A stretch of DNA of 8,931 nucleotides. Source: Microbacteriaceae bacterium. Its GTDB lineage: Bacteria > Actinomycetota > Actinomycetes > Actinomycetales > Microbacteriaceae. The stretch is from positions 1-8,931 of the forward strand of contig RFQD01000046.1 in the NCBI GenBank assembly GCA_009925875.1, written 5' to 3'. Numbering within the stretch: the stretch's first letter is position 1; every line of letters begins with the position of its first letter. The notes beneath the pieces are model-generated. The model was not told the DNA's origin. It ran no database searches and worked only from the letters and a program-made list of their open reading frames with translations. Of the stretch, positions 1 through 5,958 are shown piece after piece. A program made the translations under genes and the position numbers.

Positions 1-1
1 C

Positions 2-1063
2 GGACTTCTCGACCGACTTTTTCTGGACGAGAAACGTCTGACATCCATCGCGGCCGCTGTTCGGCAGATCGTCACGCTGACTGACCCCGTCGGTCAGGTC
101 GTTCGTGGAAATGATATGCCCAACGGCATTCACCTCGTTGAAGTCCGAGTCCCATTCGGCGTCGTGGGTGCTATTTACGAGGCTCGCCCGAATGTGACCG
201 TCGATATTGCCGCCATCGCCTTGAAGAGTGGTAACGCCACGGTTCTGCGTGGCGGAAGCGCGGCAGAAAACTCCAACCGCGTTTTGGTGTCTCTGATTCA
301 GGATGCGCTGGCTTCCGTCGACCTTCCGCGCCTCACGGTGCAGACAATCGACCCGTTTGGGCGATCGGGAGCAACCGAGCTCATGACGGCTCGCGGTCTT
401 GTCGACGTGCTCATCCCGCGCGGATCACAGAGTCTTATCGACTCGGTCGTGCTCGAATCCAAGGTTCCCGTCATCGAGACGGGTGCCGGCGTCGTGCACT
501 TGGTAATCGATGAGTCGGCGCCGCTCGACTGGGCCGTTGACATTGCCCACAACTCCAAGGTGCAACGTCCGAGTGTGTGTAATGCGCTGGAGACGATTCT
601 GGTGCTCCGTGGTGCGGCGCAGCGTGTGCTTCCCGCTGTGTGCGACCGTCTGGCGCAATCTGGCGTGATTATTCACGGAGATGAGTCCACCCGCACTATC
701 TGGCCGGACGCGATTCCCGCCACCGAGGAGGATTGGGCGACTGAGCACATGTCGCTCGAGCTGTCGATCAAGGTTGTTGATTCTCTGGACGAGGCTCTCG
801 AACACATCCGCATGTATGGAACTCACCACACCGATTCGATCATTACGAACGATGTGGCGAATGCCGAAAGATTTCTCGCCGAGGTTGATTCCGCCGTCGT
901 CATGGTCAACGCATCCACGCGTTTCACCGATGGGGGAGAGTTCGGGTTTGGCGCGGAGGTCGGTATTTCGACGCAAAAACTTCACGCGCGAGGACCCATG
1001 GGATTGCCTGAGCTGACGAGCACGAAGTGGCTTGTTCGCGGCGCAGGCCAAATTCGGCAGTAG
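2..1063 (+). CDS. proA: Gamma-glutamyl phosphate reductase (glutamate-5-semialdehyde dehydrogenase), 5' end missing
   Basis: Catalyses NADPH-dependent reduction of gamma-glutamyl phosphate to glutamate-5-semialdehyde, the second step of proline synthesis, in the cytosol. The frame is open from base 2, so the true start lies outside the window; 353 codons are visible and about 60-70 N-terminal residues are missing compared with the usual 410-420. The ATG at 116 is internal: the residues before it (LLDRLFLDEKRL, then DPVGQVVRGND) match the ProA family. Family signatures seen are VPFGVVGAIYEARPNVTVD, LRGGSAAENSN and KVQRPSVCNALET, whose Cys (codon 578-580) is the catalytic nucleophile of this aldehyde-dehydrogenase fold. 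The C-terminal part has FGFGAEVGISTQKLHARGPMG followed by the usual end. proB would be expected upstream. The TAG stop overlaps a candidate promoter of the next gene. Confidence 0.97.
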   Translation, partial: GLLDRLFLDEKRLTSIAAAVRQIVTLTDPVGQVVRGNDMPNGIHLVEVRVPFGVVGAIYEARPNVTVDIAAIALKSGNATVLRGGSAAENSNRVLVSLIQDALASVDLPRLTVQTIDPFGRSGATELMTARGLVDVLIPRGSQSLIDSVVLESKVPVIETGAGVVHLVIDESAPLDWAVDIAHNSKVQRPSVCNALETILVLRGAAQRVLPAVCDRLAQSGVIIHGDESTRTIWPDAIPATEEDWATEHMSLELSIKVVDSLDEALEHIRMYGTHHTDSIITNDVANAERFLAEVDSAVVMVNASTRFTDGGEFGFGAEVGISTQKLHARGPMGLPELTSTKWLVRGAGQIRQ

Positions 1064-1066
1064 AAT
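1061..1066 (+). promoter_or_regulatory. Candidate -10 element (TAGAAT) giving a leaderless mRNA
   Basis: TAGAAT differs from TATAAT at one base and fits the actinobacterial TANNNT pattern. Its first three bases are the proA stop codon. Six bases separate it from the ATG at 1073, which places the expected transcription start on the A of that ATG, so the transcript would be leaderless. No good -35 hexamer is seen at 16-19 bp; TTGTTC at 1032-1037 is too far away. There is no convincing Shine-Dalgarno site before 1073, which fits leaderless translation. This is an inference from geometry. Confidence 0.5.
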
Positions 1067-1072
1067 CGGGGC

Positions 1073-1255
1073 ATGAACGTCATCGCCACGATTGCTGCCG
1101 AAGAAACTCTGAATCCCCTCTGGGCGCCGAGCTGGGTCTTTGGCGTTGTGCCGCTGGTCGCTTTTTTCCTCCTGGGATTTGTCGTTTTCACCTACCGTGA
1201 TGTGGCCAATCGTCACAGCAACAAGAGCGATAACAGCCACGGAGGACACCACTAG
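1073..1255 (+). CDS. Small single-pass membrane protein, function unknown
   Basis: A 60-residue protein with one hydrophobic helix at about residues 21-41 (starting WVFGVVPLVAFF). A short, mostly polar N-terminus with Glu10-Glu11 precedes it, and a basic tail with Tyr41-Arg-Asp-Val follows, ending in a His-rich stretch (His48, 56, 59, 60). The positive-inside rule places the C-terminus in the cytosol. No enzyme motif is visible. It starts 9 bases after the proA stop, probably from a leaderless transcript, and ends 26 bases before nadD, so it may be the first gene of a nadD operon. A small membrane ORF in this position is something I associate with related actinobacteria, from memory. The hydrophobic segment and fitted spacing support a real gene; the function is unknown. 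Confidence 0.72.
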   Translation: MNVIATIAAEETLNPLWAPSWVFGVVPLVAFFLLGFVVFTYRDVANRHSNKSDNSHGGHH

Positions 1256-1281
1256 GTCGGTCAAGCCGAAAGGACCTCGCA

Positions 1282-1881
1282 GTGGCCGTCGAAGAGAAAT
1301 TGGCGAAAGTCGGTGTCTTTGGCGGAACCTTTGACCCCCCTCATCTCGCGCATTTGATTGTCGCGAGCGAGGTGCACGCCGCACTCGATCTCGACACCGT
1401 TGTGTTTGTTCCCGCGGGAGACCCCTGGCAGAAACATGCCGAGGCAACTCCGGAGCACAGATTTGCCATGACCGAGCTCGCCATTGCGGGCGATGCTCGT
1501 TTTCGGGCATCCCGCAGTGATATCGACCGCTCAGGTCCCACGTACATGGTCGATACGTTGACCGTTCTCGCCCGCGAGTTCGCCGGTTCGAAGGTGTTCT
1601 GCATTCTCGGTTCCGACGCCATTGCGGGTATGCACACGTGGCACGAGTCGCCGTCATTGGCCGGGCTTGCAACCTTTGTGGGCGTGGGGCGACCCGGTCA
1701 CACCCTCAATCAGCCGTCTCTCATGGGACTCGACGTAGAATTTGTGGAAGTTCCACTTGTAGAGATTTCTTCGACGGATATTCGTCGGAGAGTTTCTGAG
1801 AATCAATCCATCCGATATTTGTTGCCAGACTCGGTCGCGAACTACATCGCGACCCACAACCTGTACGGGAGTTCGTCGTGA
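1282..1881 (+). CDS. nadD: Nicotinate-mononucleotide adenylyltransferase
   Basis: Transfers AMP from ATP to nicotinate mononucleotide, giving deamido-NAD, the common step of de novo and salvage NAD synthesis in the cytosol. The protein has 199 residues, usual for the family. The nucleotidyltransferase signature GGTFDPPHLAH lies at residues 14-24; the usual HxGH is HLAH here (Ala23 for Gly), with both histidines kept. FVPAGDPWQK follows around residues 42-51, and ISSTDIRRR at 162-170 is the second nucleotide-binding motif. The GTG start is supported by AAAGGA at 1269-1274, seven bases upstream. It overlaps the next gene by four bases (GTGA), indicating translational coupling to the hypothetical protein and rsfS, the same genetic company NadD keeps in many bacteria. 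Confidence 0.96.
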   Translation: MAVEEKLAKVGVFGGTFDPPHLAHLIVASEVHAALDLDTVVFVPAGDPWQKHAEATPEHRFAMTELAIAGDARFRASRSDIDRSGPTYMVDTLTVLAREFAGSKVFCILGSDAIAGMHTWHESPSLAGLATFVGVGRPGHTLNQPSLMGLDVEFVEVPLVEISSTDIRRRVSENQSIRYLLPDSVANYIATHNLYGSSS

Positions 1882-2810
1882 GTAACACCGCAGGAGAGTC
1901 CGGCGCGTTGAACGCGTTCGGCGACCTGTCGCGGCGCGCTCGACGTGAACTCGAAGAATCGGGCGTTAACCCTGAGGATGCTCGCGACCAGCTTCTCGCG
2001 ACCGGATCGATTCGACTTCCCACCGGATCGATTCTCACAAACGGCGCGGGCCTGATGTCGGCGTCAGCCGGTGGTGTCATCGACGATTCGGCGTCCGCCG
2101 GCGCTCACGACACGTCGGGCCTGAGTCGACGAGAGCTCCGGGCGTTGCAAGAACGAACAGGCCAGGTGGCCACGCCACTGTCGCAGCCTGTGGGGCGAAC
2201 CGAACCCGCGCGTTTCTCGCTTCCGACCGCTCCGGGAGCGCCGTCGTCTGACCTGGCGTTCGGTCTCTCTCCCGCACTGTCGGACAACTCGGTTCCTGTC
2301 GAAAACGTGATTCGCCACACGACCACGCCGCTCGATGACATGATCTCGCAGCAGGCGTTGACTCCAGCGAGCCAACCGGGCGCGGAACCCTTTGGCTTAT
2401 CCACGCAGTCAACCGGAGTTATTTCAACGACGAGCCACGCGCTCATCATCCCGTCGCCACCAGATCCGCTGTCTGGTCCGATTGTTTCGCTCGATCAGAC
2501 GGGCGAAGTACTTCTCACGGGCCAGATTGTGTTACCGGCGAGCATCGGGTCGACGGGCGCCGACTCGGGCCGTCTTGACTTGTCGGAAGTTGACGTTATT
2601 GACTACGGCAGCGAAATTGCTCCGAGTCAAGACCTTGCTCCAGTGCGCGCCACCAGTGCCGTGAGCGCAACCGTTACGCGAGGGGGCGCCGTGACGTCGC
2701 CAATCAAATCTCGCGACCGTGTTCCCCTTGCGTTGACGGTCACGGCAACGTTTTTGGCCGTCGCAGTTGTCGGTCTTTTCGTCGCTGGTTACCTCTTGGG
2801 AGTCTTCTAA
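1878..2810 (+). CDS. Hypothetical tail-anchored protein between nadD and rsfS
   Basis: A 310-residue protein that I cannot assign to a characterised family. Residues 1 to about 280 are rich in Ser, Thr, Pro, Gly and Ala and look disordered; the last 27 or so form one hydrophobic helix ending at the C-terminus (LAVAVVGLFVAGYLLGVF), so it should be tail-anchored with its bulk in the cytosol. Two related basic motifs stand out: LSRRARRELEESG at 17-29 and LSRRELRALQERTG at 82-95. Two TG-[SEQ]-[IV] patches also recur, around residues 42-55 (TGSIRLPTGSI) and around residues 213-221 (TGEVLLTGQ). The GTG start overlaps the nadD stop (GTGA) and has GGGAG at 1867-1871 six bases upstream. Its stop is directly followed by the rsfS ATG. 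The strict packing says it is expressed with nadD and rsfS. Role unknown. Confidence 0.85.
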   Translation: MSNTAGESGALNAFGDLSRRARRELEESGVNPEDARDQLLATGSIRLPTGSILTNGAGLMSASAGGVIDDSASAGAHDTSGLSRRELRALQERTGQVATPLSQPVGRTEPARFSLPTAPGAPSSDLAFGLSPALSDNSVPVENVIRHTTTPLDDMISQQALTPASQPGAEPFGLSTQSTGVISTTSHALIIPSPPDPLSGPIVSLDQTGEVLLTGQIVLPASIGSTGADSGRLDLSEVDVIDYGSEIAPSQDLAPVRATSAVSATVTRGGAVTSPIKSRDRVPLALTVTATFLAVAVVGLFVAGYLLGVF

Positions 2811-3194
2811 ATGGCCGCATCCGCCCACGCGTTAGAGATTCTCGACATTGCGGTTGCAGCGGCTGATTCCAAGGGCGGTGAAGACATCGTGGCGCTCGAC
2901 GTCACCGAGCCATTGCCATTGACAGACATCTTCCTCATTGTCACGGGTCGCAACGAGCGCAATGTCGTGGCGATTGCAGGTGAGATTGAAGACAAGTTGA
3001 TTGAACGTGGCACCAAACCACTCCGGCGCGAGGGCCGAGCAGAGGGGCGCTGGGTCTTGCTTGATTTCGGCGATCTCGTTGTCCACGTCTTTCACGAGGA
3101 AGAGCGCATGTATTACGGGCTCGAGCGACTCTGGAAAGACTGTCCGGTCCTTCCCGTTACGGTGGCCGGGGTCGATTTAGCCGCAACTGAGTGA
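2811..3194 (+). CDS. rsfS: Ribosomal silencing factor RsfS (RsfA/Iojap family)
   Basis: Binds protein L14 (uL14) of the 50S subunit and blocks joining of the subunits when nutrients are scarce. The protein has 127 residues, normal for the family, with the single Iojap domain at about residues 8-112. Recognisable stretches are PLTDIFLIVTGRNERNVVAI (36-55) and GRWVLLDFGDLVVHVFHEEE (79-98), followed by YYGLERLWKD. The ATG follows the TAA of the preceding gene with no gap, and GGGAG at 2798-2802 lies eight bases upstream inside that gene. nadD and rsfS are commonly neighbours in bacteria, which supports both calls. It is the last protein gene before the tRNA. Confidence 0.96.
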   Translation: MAASAHALEILDIAVAAADSKGGEDIVALDVTEPLPLTDIFLIVTGRNERNVVAIAGEIEDKLIERGTKPLRREGRAEGRWVLLDFGDLVVHVFHEEERMYYGLERLWKDCPVLPVTVAGVDLAATE

Positions 3195-3199
3195 TGTAG

Positions 3200-3205
3200 T
3201 AACCT
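3200..3205 (+). promoter_or_regulatory. Possible -10 element for tRNA-Ala
   Basis: TAACCT fits TANNNT and lies 27 bases before the mature tRNA end, just after the rsfS stop. No good -35 is visible 16-19 bases upstream. The tRNA may instead be cut from the nadD-rsfS read-through transcript. Confidence 0.3.
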
Positions 3206-3214
3206 TGTGCAGTT

Positions 3215-3228
3215 GGTTCGCACGAACC
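3215..3228 (+). repeat. Short inverted repeat in the tRNA 5' leader
   Basis: GGTTC at 3215-3219 and GAACC at 3224-3228 form a perfect five-pair stem with a four-base loop (GCAC), ending five bases before the mature tRNA. It could fold in the precursor leader that RNase P removes. It has no U-tract, so it is not a terminator. A stem this short can occur by chance. Confidence 0.35.
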
Positions 3229-3232
3229 GCAC

Positions 3233-3305
3233 GGGTCTGTGGCGCAGCTGGTAGCGCACCTGCATGGCATGCAGGGGGTCAGGGGTTCGAGTCCCCTCAG
3301 ATCCA
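3233..3305 (+). tRNA. tRNA-Ala, anticodon GGC
   Basis: A complete 73-base cloverleaf. Acceptor stem GGGTCTG (3233-3239) pairs with CAGATCC (3298-3304) and contains the G3:U70 wobble (3235 with 3302), the identity mark of tRNA-Ala. The D stem is GCGC/GCGC with GG in the loop. The anticodon stem CCTGC/GCAGG encloses loop ATGGCAT with anticodon GGC at 3266-3268. The T arm is AGGGG-TTCGAGT-CCCCT, and the discriminator base is A3305. The CCA end is not encoded (the next bases are CAA), so it must be added after transcription. It reads the codon GCC. A terminator follows seven bases later. Confidence 0.97.
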
Positions 3306-3311
3306 CAAATC

Positions 3312-3347
3312 CGAAATGCCGCTCACGCCGAGCGGCATTTCGTTTTT
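3312..3347 (+). terminator. Intrinsic terminator after tRNA-Ala
   Basis: A perfect 13-bp stem, CGAAATGCCGCTC (3312-3324) with GAGCGGCATTTCG (3330-3342), loop ACGCC, followed at once by five T (3343-3347). This is the strongest terminator in the window and would end the nadD-rsfS-tRNA transcript. The stem is symmetric, but the minus strand lacks a convincing T-run after it, so it should act mainly on the + strand. Confidence 0.95.
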
Positions 3348-3393
3348 ACGCGGGGCAGTAGTGGCGTCGACGGGCGATATTGCGTCATCTCGC

Positions 3394-3402
3394 TGATACG
3401 CT
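3394..3402 (+). promoter_or_regulatory. Candidate extended -10 promoter for the TM2 gene
   Basis: TGATACGCT contains TACGCT (TANNNT) preceded by TGn, the extended -10 form, which can act without a good -35; none is seen at standard spacing (TTGCGT at 3380-3385 is too close). It lies about 37 bases before the ATG at 3439 and after the terminator, which is where a new promoter is required. The start point would be near 3409. Confidence 0.45.
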
Positions 3403-3438
3403 GAAGCGACCTTTTTCCCCACACGTCAAGGAGTAGTC

Positions 3439-3657
3439 ATGTCCGCAAACACGAGTCCCCAGAGCTGGGTTGTCACGCTCATCCTCTGTATTTTCCTCGG
3501 CGTGCTGGGGATTCACCGGTTCTACGTGGGTAAGGTCGGCACGGGCATCTTGATGTTGCTGACTGGTGGTGTGTTCGGCATCCTGTGGATTATCGACCTC
3601 ATCATGATTCTGATCGGATCGTTTACCGACAAGAGCGGCCGTTTCGTTAAGCCGTAG
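3439..3657 (+). CDS. TM2 domain-containing small membrane protein
   Basis: A 72-residue protein with the TM2 domain layout: a first helix at about 11-25, the conserved GxxGxHRFYxGK turn (residues 21-32, with His26, Arg27, Phe28, Tyr29), and a second helix at about 35-60 with a Gly-rich start and ILWIIDLI. Both ends should face the same side of the membrane. The biochemical role of bacterial TM2 proteins is not established. The ATG has AAGGAG at 3428-3433 with five bases spacing, the best ribosome binding site on this part of the + strand, so strong translation is likely. The sugar kinase gene follows 18 bases after the stop, possibly on the same transcript. Confidence 0.92.
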   Translation: MSANTSPQSWVVTLILCIFLGVLGIHRFYVGKVGTGILMLLTGGVFGILWIIDLIMILIGSFTDKSGRFVKP

Positions 3658-3675
3658 TGTGTGGGGCCGCGCGAG

Positions 3676-4605
3676 ATGACGGGGCTCATCACGCTCGCAC
3701 TCGATGCGGGTCAAACAGGCATACGAACGCTTCTGCAGCGCGATGGTTCGCGCATCGATGGTCATTATCCGGGTCTGCGCACCGACACAGAGCTGTTTTC
3801 GCAACTGGTGACGGTGATTGTGGATGCGCTGTCCGCACACACCGACACGGTGACGCTGTCGGTCGGCATGACGGGGCTCACGGCCGCGAATAGCAAACCG
3901 GCCGAGTTGCTCGCTCTGTTACCCGGGCAGGTCGATCGCGTGCTTCTCGCGCATGATTCCGTGACCGGGTTCCTCGGCAGCATCGGACTGGGCGAGGGCG
4001 TCATGACTGCGGTGGGTACGGGAGTTGTCACATTCGGTGTGGGCTCATCGGCTGTTGCGCGCGTCGACGGTTGGGGCAATCTCATTGGCGATGCCGGATC
4101 GGCCTATTGGATTGGCCGTGCCGGACTGGAGTCAGGAATGCGGGCGTACGACGGTCGACTCGAATCGCCGGCGTTGCTTTCCCTCGTGACGGACAATTTT
4201 TCTCACCCCGACGAGGCGTACATCGAGTTGCAGACCAGCCCCAATCGCGTCGCTCGCATTGCTGAGTTTGCGCGAGACGTCATCGAGATGGCGGCGGTCG
4301 ATGCTCACGCTGCCAACATTGTGCGTAGTGCCAGTCGCGAGCTCGCCGTTTCTGCTGTCGCGGCTGCGCGCCGAGTCGGACTCCTCGAGGCTGTTGCCGA
4401 TAGAACTGCCCCGCGATTTAGCTGGACGGGCAACGTCATGAAGTCTGACCTGTTGCGCGAGACCTTTATCGCCGAAGTTCTCCGTGCTGTTCCCGACGCT
4501 GTGCTTGCGGCACCGGACGGGGAACCAATCGACGGGGTGGCTTTGCTCGAGCACGTACCTCATGATTCGCCCTTGCACGCAGCAATTCACGAGGCACGGC
4601 GATAA
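3676..4605 (+). CDS. BadF/BadG-type ATPase, probable N-acetylglucosamine kinase
   Basis: An ASKHA-fold kinase of the BadF/BadG/BcrA/BcrD family, which contains N-acetylglucosamine and glucosamine kinases. Visible motifs (numbered from the ATG at 3676, 309 residues): phosphate-1 loop DAGQTGIR at 10-17, GMTG at 64-67, AHDS at 92-95 (phosphate-2/catalytic Asp region), GTGVV at 114-118, and GWGNLIGDAGSAYWIGR at 132-148, typical of GlcNAc kinases. TGNVMKSD at 251-258 occupies the adenosine-motif position, usually GGV or GSV. A GTG at 3661 would add five residues; neither start has a clear Shine-Dalgarno site, and I prefer ATG. The substrate is inferred from family resemblance; glucosamine or another amino sugar is possible. 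Its stop codon abuts that of the opposing gene with no base between. Confidence 0.85.
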   Translation: MTGLITLALDAGQTGIRTLLQRDGSRIDGHYPGLRTDTELFSQLVTVIVDALSAHTDTVTLSVGMTGLTAANSKPAELLALLPGQVDRVLLAHDSVTGFLGSIGLGEGVMTAVGTGVVTFGVGSSAVARVDGWGNLIGDAGSAYWIGRAGLESGMRAYDGRLESPALLSLVTDNFSHPDEAYIELQTSPNRVARIAEFARDVIEMAAVDAHAANIVRSASRELAVSAVAAARRVGLLEAVADRTAPRFSWTGNVMKSDLLRETFIAEVLRAVPDAVLAAPDGEPIDGVALLEHVPHDSPLHAAIHEARR

Positions 4606-5943
4606 CTACACCAGGTCGCGCCAGTCTCGCTCGGGCTCGTCAAGCGCGCGCGGAGGAGGCTCGGGGTCACCCCAACCAAAACCGTCTTCGCCGACAACGT
4701 CAATCGGCAGGGTGATGGACGATGTCGGAGGAAGCACGATGACGTCTTCGTCGCGGCGGTACTTCAATACGTTCTCGACATAGTCGCGCACGGCTTCGTT
4801 GAGTGGAACATCCCGATTCTGTTCCTCGCACATGTACCAACGGTGTTCGAGCACTTGGTGAAAAACCTCGGCGGGTTCGAGTTTGCTTTCGTATTCGGCA
4901 GGGACGGAGCGAATCACCGGCTCATACACGCGCGTCAGCCACAGATGCGCTTTCATTTCATCGTCGAGGTCGGGAATCTGCACGGTCGCGGAGTACCGAT
5001 CAAGGTCGTTGAGCAGTCGGCGAGCCTGGTTTTCTTGCGTGTCGAGTCCGGTCAGGCGAAGGAGGCGACGGGCGTGATGTCCGGCGTCCACCACTTTGGG
5101 TTGAATGCGCACGGTTGTGCCGGTGTCGGTGGTCTGGATGTCGAGCTCACCTATGTCGAATCCGAGTGTGTTGAGGCGCTCAACTCGTTTGTTGATCCGC
5201 CACAGTTCTTTCTCATCGACCAGCTCCGGATCATTCAATTCGTGCCAGAGTCCGTCGTACACCTGGAGAATGCGGTCGGCAACGTCCACGGGGTCAATCG
5301 TGGGGTCGATGCGGCCGCCCGCGTGCAGGTCCATCAGCTCCCCTGCGATGTTGATTCGCGCGATGTCGAGGTCGTGCGCGCGCTGCCCGTCGGTGAGCGA
5401 TTGTGGGTAGAGCCGCCCCGTTTCGGCGTCGACGAGATACGCGGCGAATGACCCGGCGTCGCGCCGGAAGAGCGTGTTGCTGAGTGAGACGTCACCCCAG
5501 AAGAACCCGATGGTGTGCAGGCGCACCAAGAGGAGTGCGAGCGCATCCACAAGTCTCTTTGCGGTGTCGGGTCGCAGGGTTGTTGAGTAGAGCCCCCGAA
5601 AAGGAATGGAGTACTTGAGGTGTCGAGTGACCAGCGCCGCCGGCAATTCGTTGTCTTCGGTATCGCGCCGATTGGTGATGACGGCGATCGGCTTGACACA
5701 CGGGACTTTGAGCCTGCGTAAATCGCGCAACATTTCGTATTCGGCCGCGGCCAGCTCTGGCGTGGTCTCTTTGATGGCGATGACGTGCTCGCCCAGTTGA
5801 ACGAAACGCACGATGTGGCGAGAAATACCTTTCGGCAGACTCGTGGTGACATCATCGGGCCAGTCGAGCAGGGGAAGCTGCCACGGTAATGACAGAATCT
5901 CCGGCTCGACGGAGGCCGCGGTGATGCTCAGTGCACTTGGCAC
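4606..5943 (-). CDS. DUF4032 domain protein with kinase-like catalytic motifs
   Basis: A 445-residue cytosolic protein of the DUF4032 type found in actinobacteria. The N-terminal half looks like an atypical (lipopolysaccharide-kinase-like) protein kinase fold: VIAIKE with Lys58 as the candidate ATP-binding lysine, Glu68 or Glu70 as its partner, LHTIGFFWGDVSLSN at 142-156 as a catalytic loop with Asp151 and Asn156, and LVDAET at 170-175 with Asp172 as the metal-binding DFG equivalent. The C-terminal half is charged and Leu-rich, and the tail (after about 415) is acidic and Pro-rich. The substrate is unknown. The GTG start (5941-5943) has no Shine-Dalgarno site and lies 15 bases after the stop of the ABC ATPase gene in the same reading frame, so translation probably depends on reinitiation. 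The kinase reading is inference; family membership is firmer. Confidence 0.88.
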   Translation of the reverse strand: MPSALSITAASVEPEILSLPWQLPLLDWPDDVTTSLPKGISRHIVRFVQLGEHVIAIKETTPELAAAEYEMLRDLRRLKVPCVKPIAVITNRRDTEDNELPAALVTRHLKYSIPFRGLYSTTLRPDTAKRLVDALALLLVRLHTIGFFWGDVSLSNTLFRRDAGSFAAYLVDAETGRLYPQSLTDGQRAHDLDIARINIAGELMDLHAGGRIDPTIDPVDVADRILQVYDGLWHELNDPELVDEKELWRINKRVERLNTLGFDIGELDIQTTDTGTTVRIQPKVVDAGHHARRLLRLTGLDTQENQARRLLNDLDRYSATVQIPDLDDEMKAHLWLTRVYEPVIRSVPAEYESKLEPAEVFHQVLEHRWYMCEEQNRDVPLNEAVRDYVENVLKYRRDEDVIVLPPTSSITLPIDVVGEDGFGWGDPEPPPRALDEPERDWRDLV

Positions 5944-5958
5944 GCGCGCTGAGGCCGA

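Noticed and set aside
425..1672. A 415-codon open frame on the minus strand across proA, the small membrane gene and nadD
   Set aside because: It is antisense to three well-recognised genes, its product is Arg-rich without any domain, and long antisense frames are common in GC-rich coding DNA.
3205..3396. A 63-codon + strand frame across the tRNA and terminator
   Set aside because: It covers the complete tRNA-Ala and its terminator, so the openness has another explanation.
4609..4662. A bidirectional terminator at the convergent stop codons
   Set aside because: Only loose CGCGC/GCGCG pairing with a long loop and no T-run on either strand.
4843..5451. A 202-codon open frame on the + strand opposite the DUF4032 gene
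   Set aside because: Antisense shadow within a recognised gene; it has no ribosome binding site and no domain.
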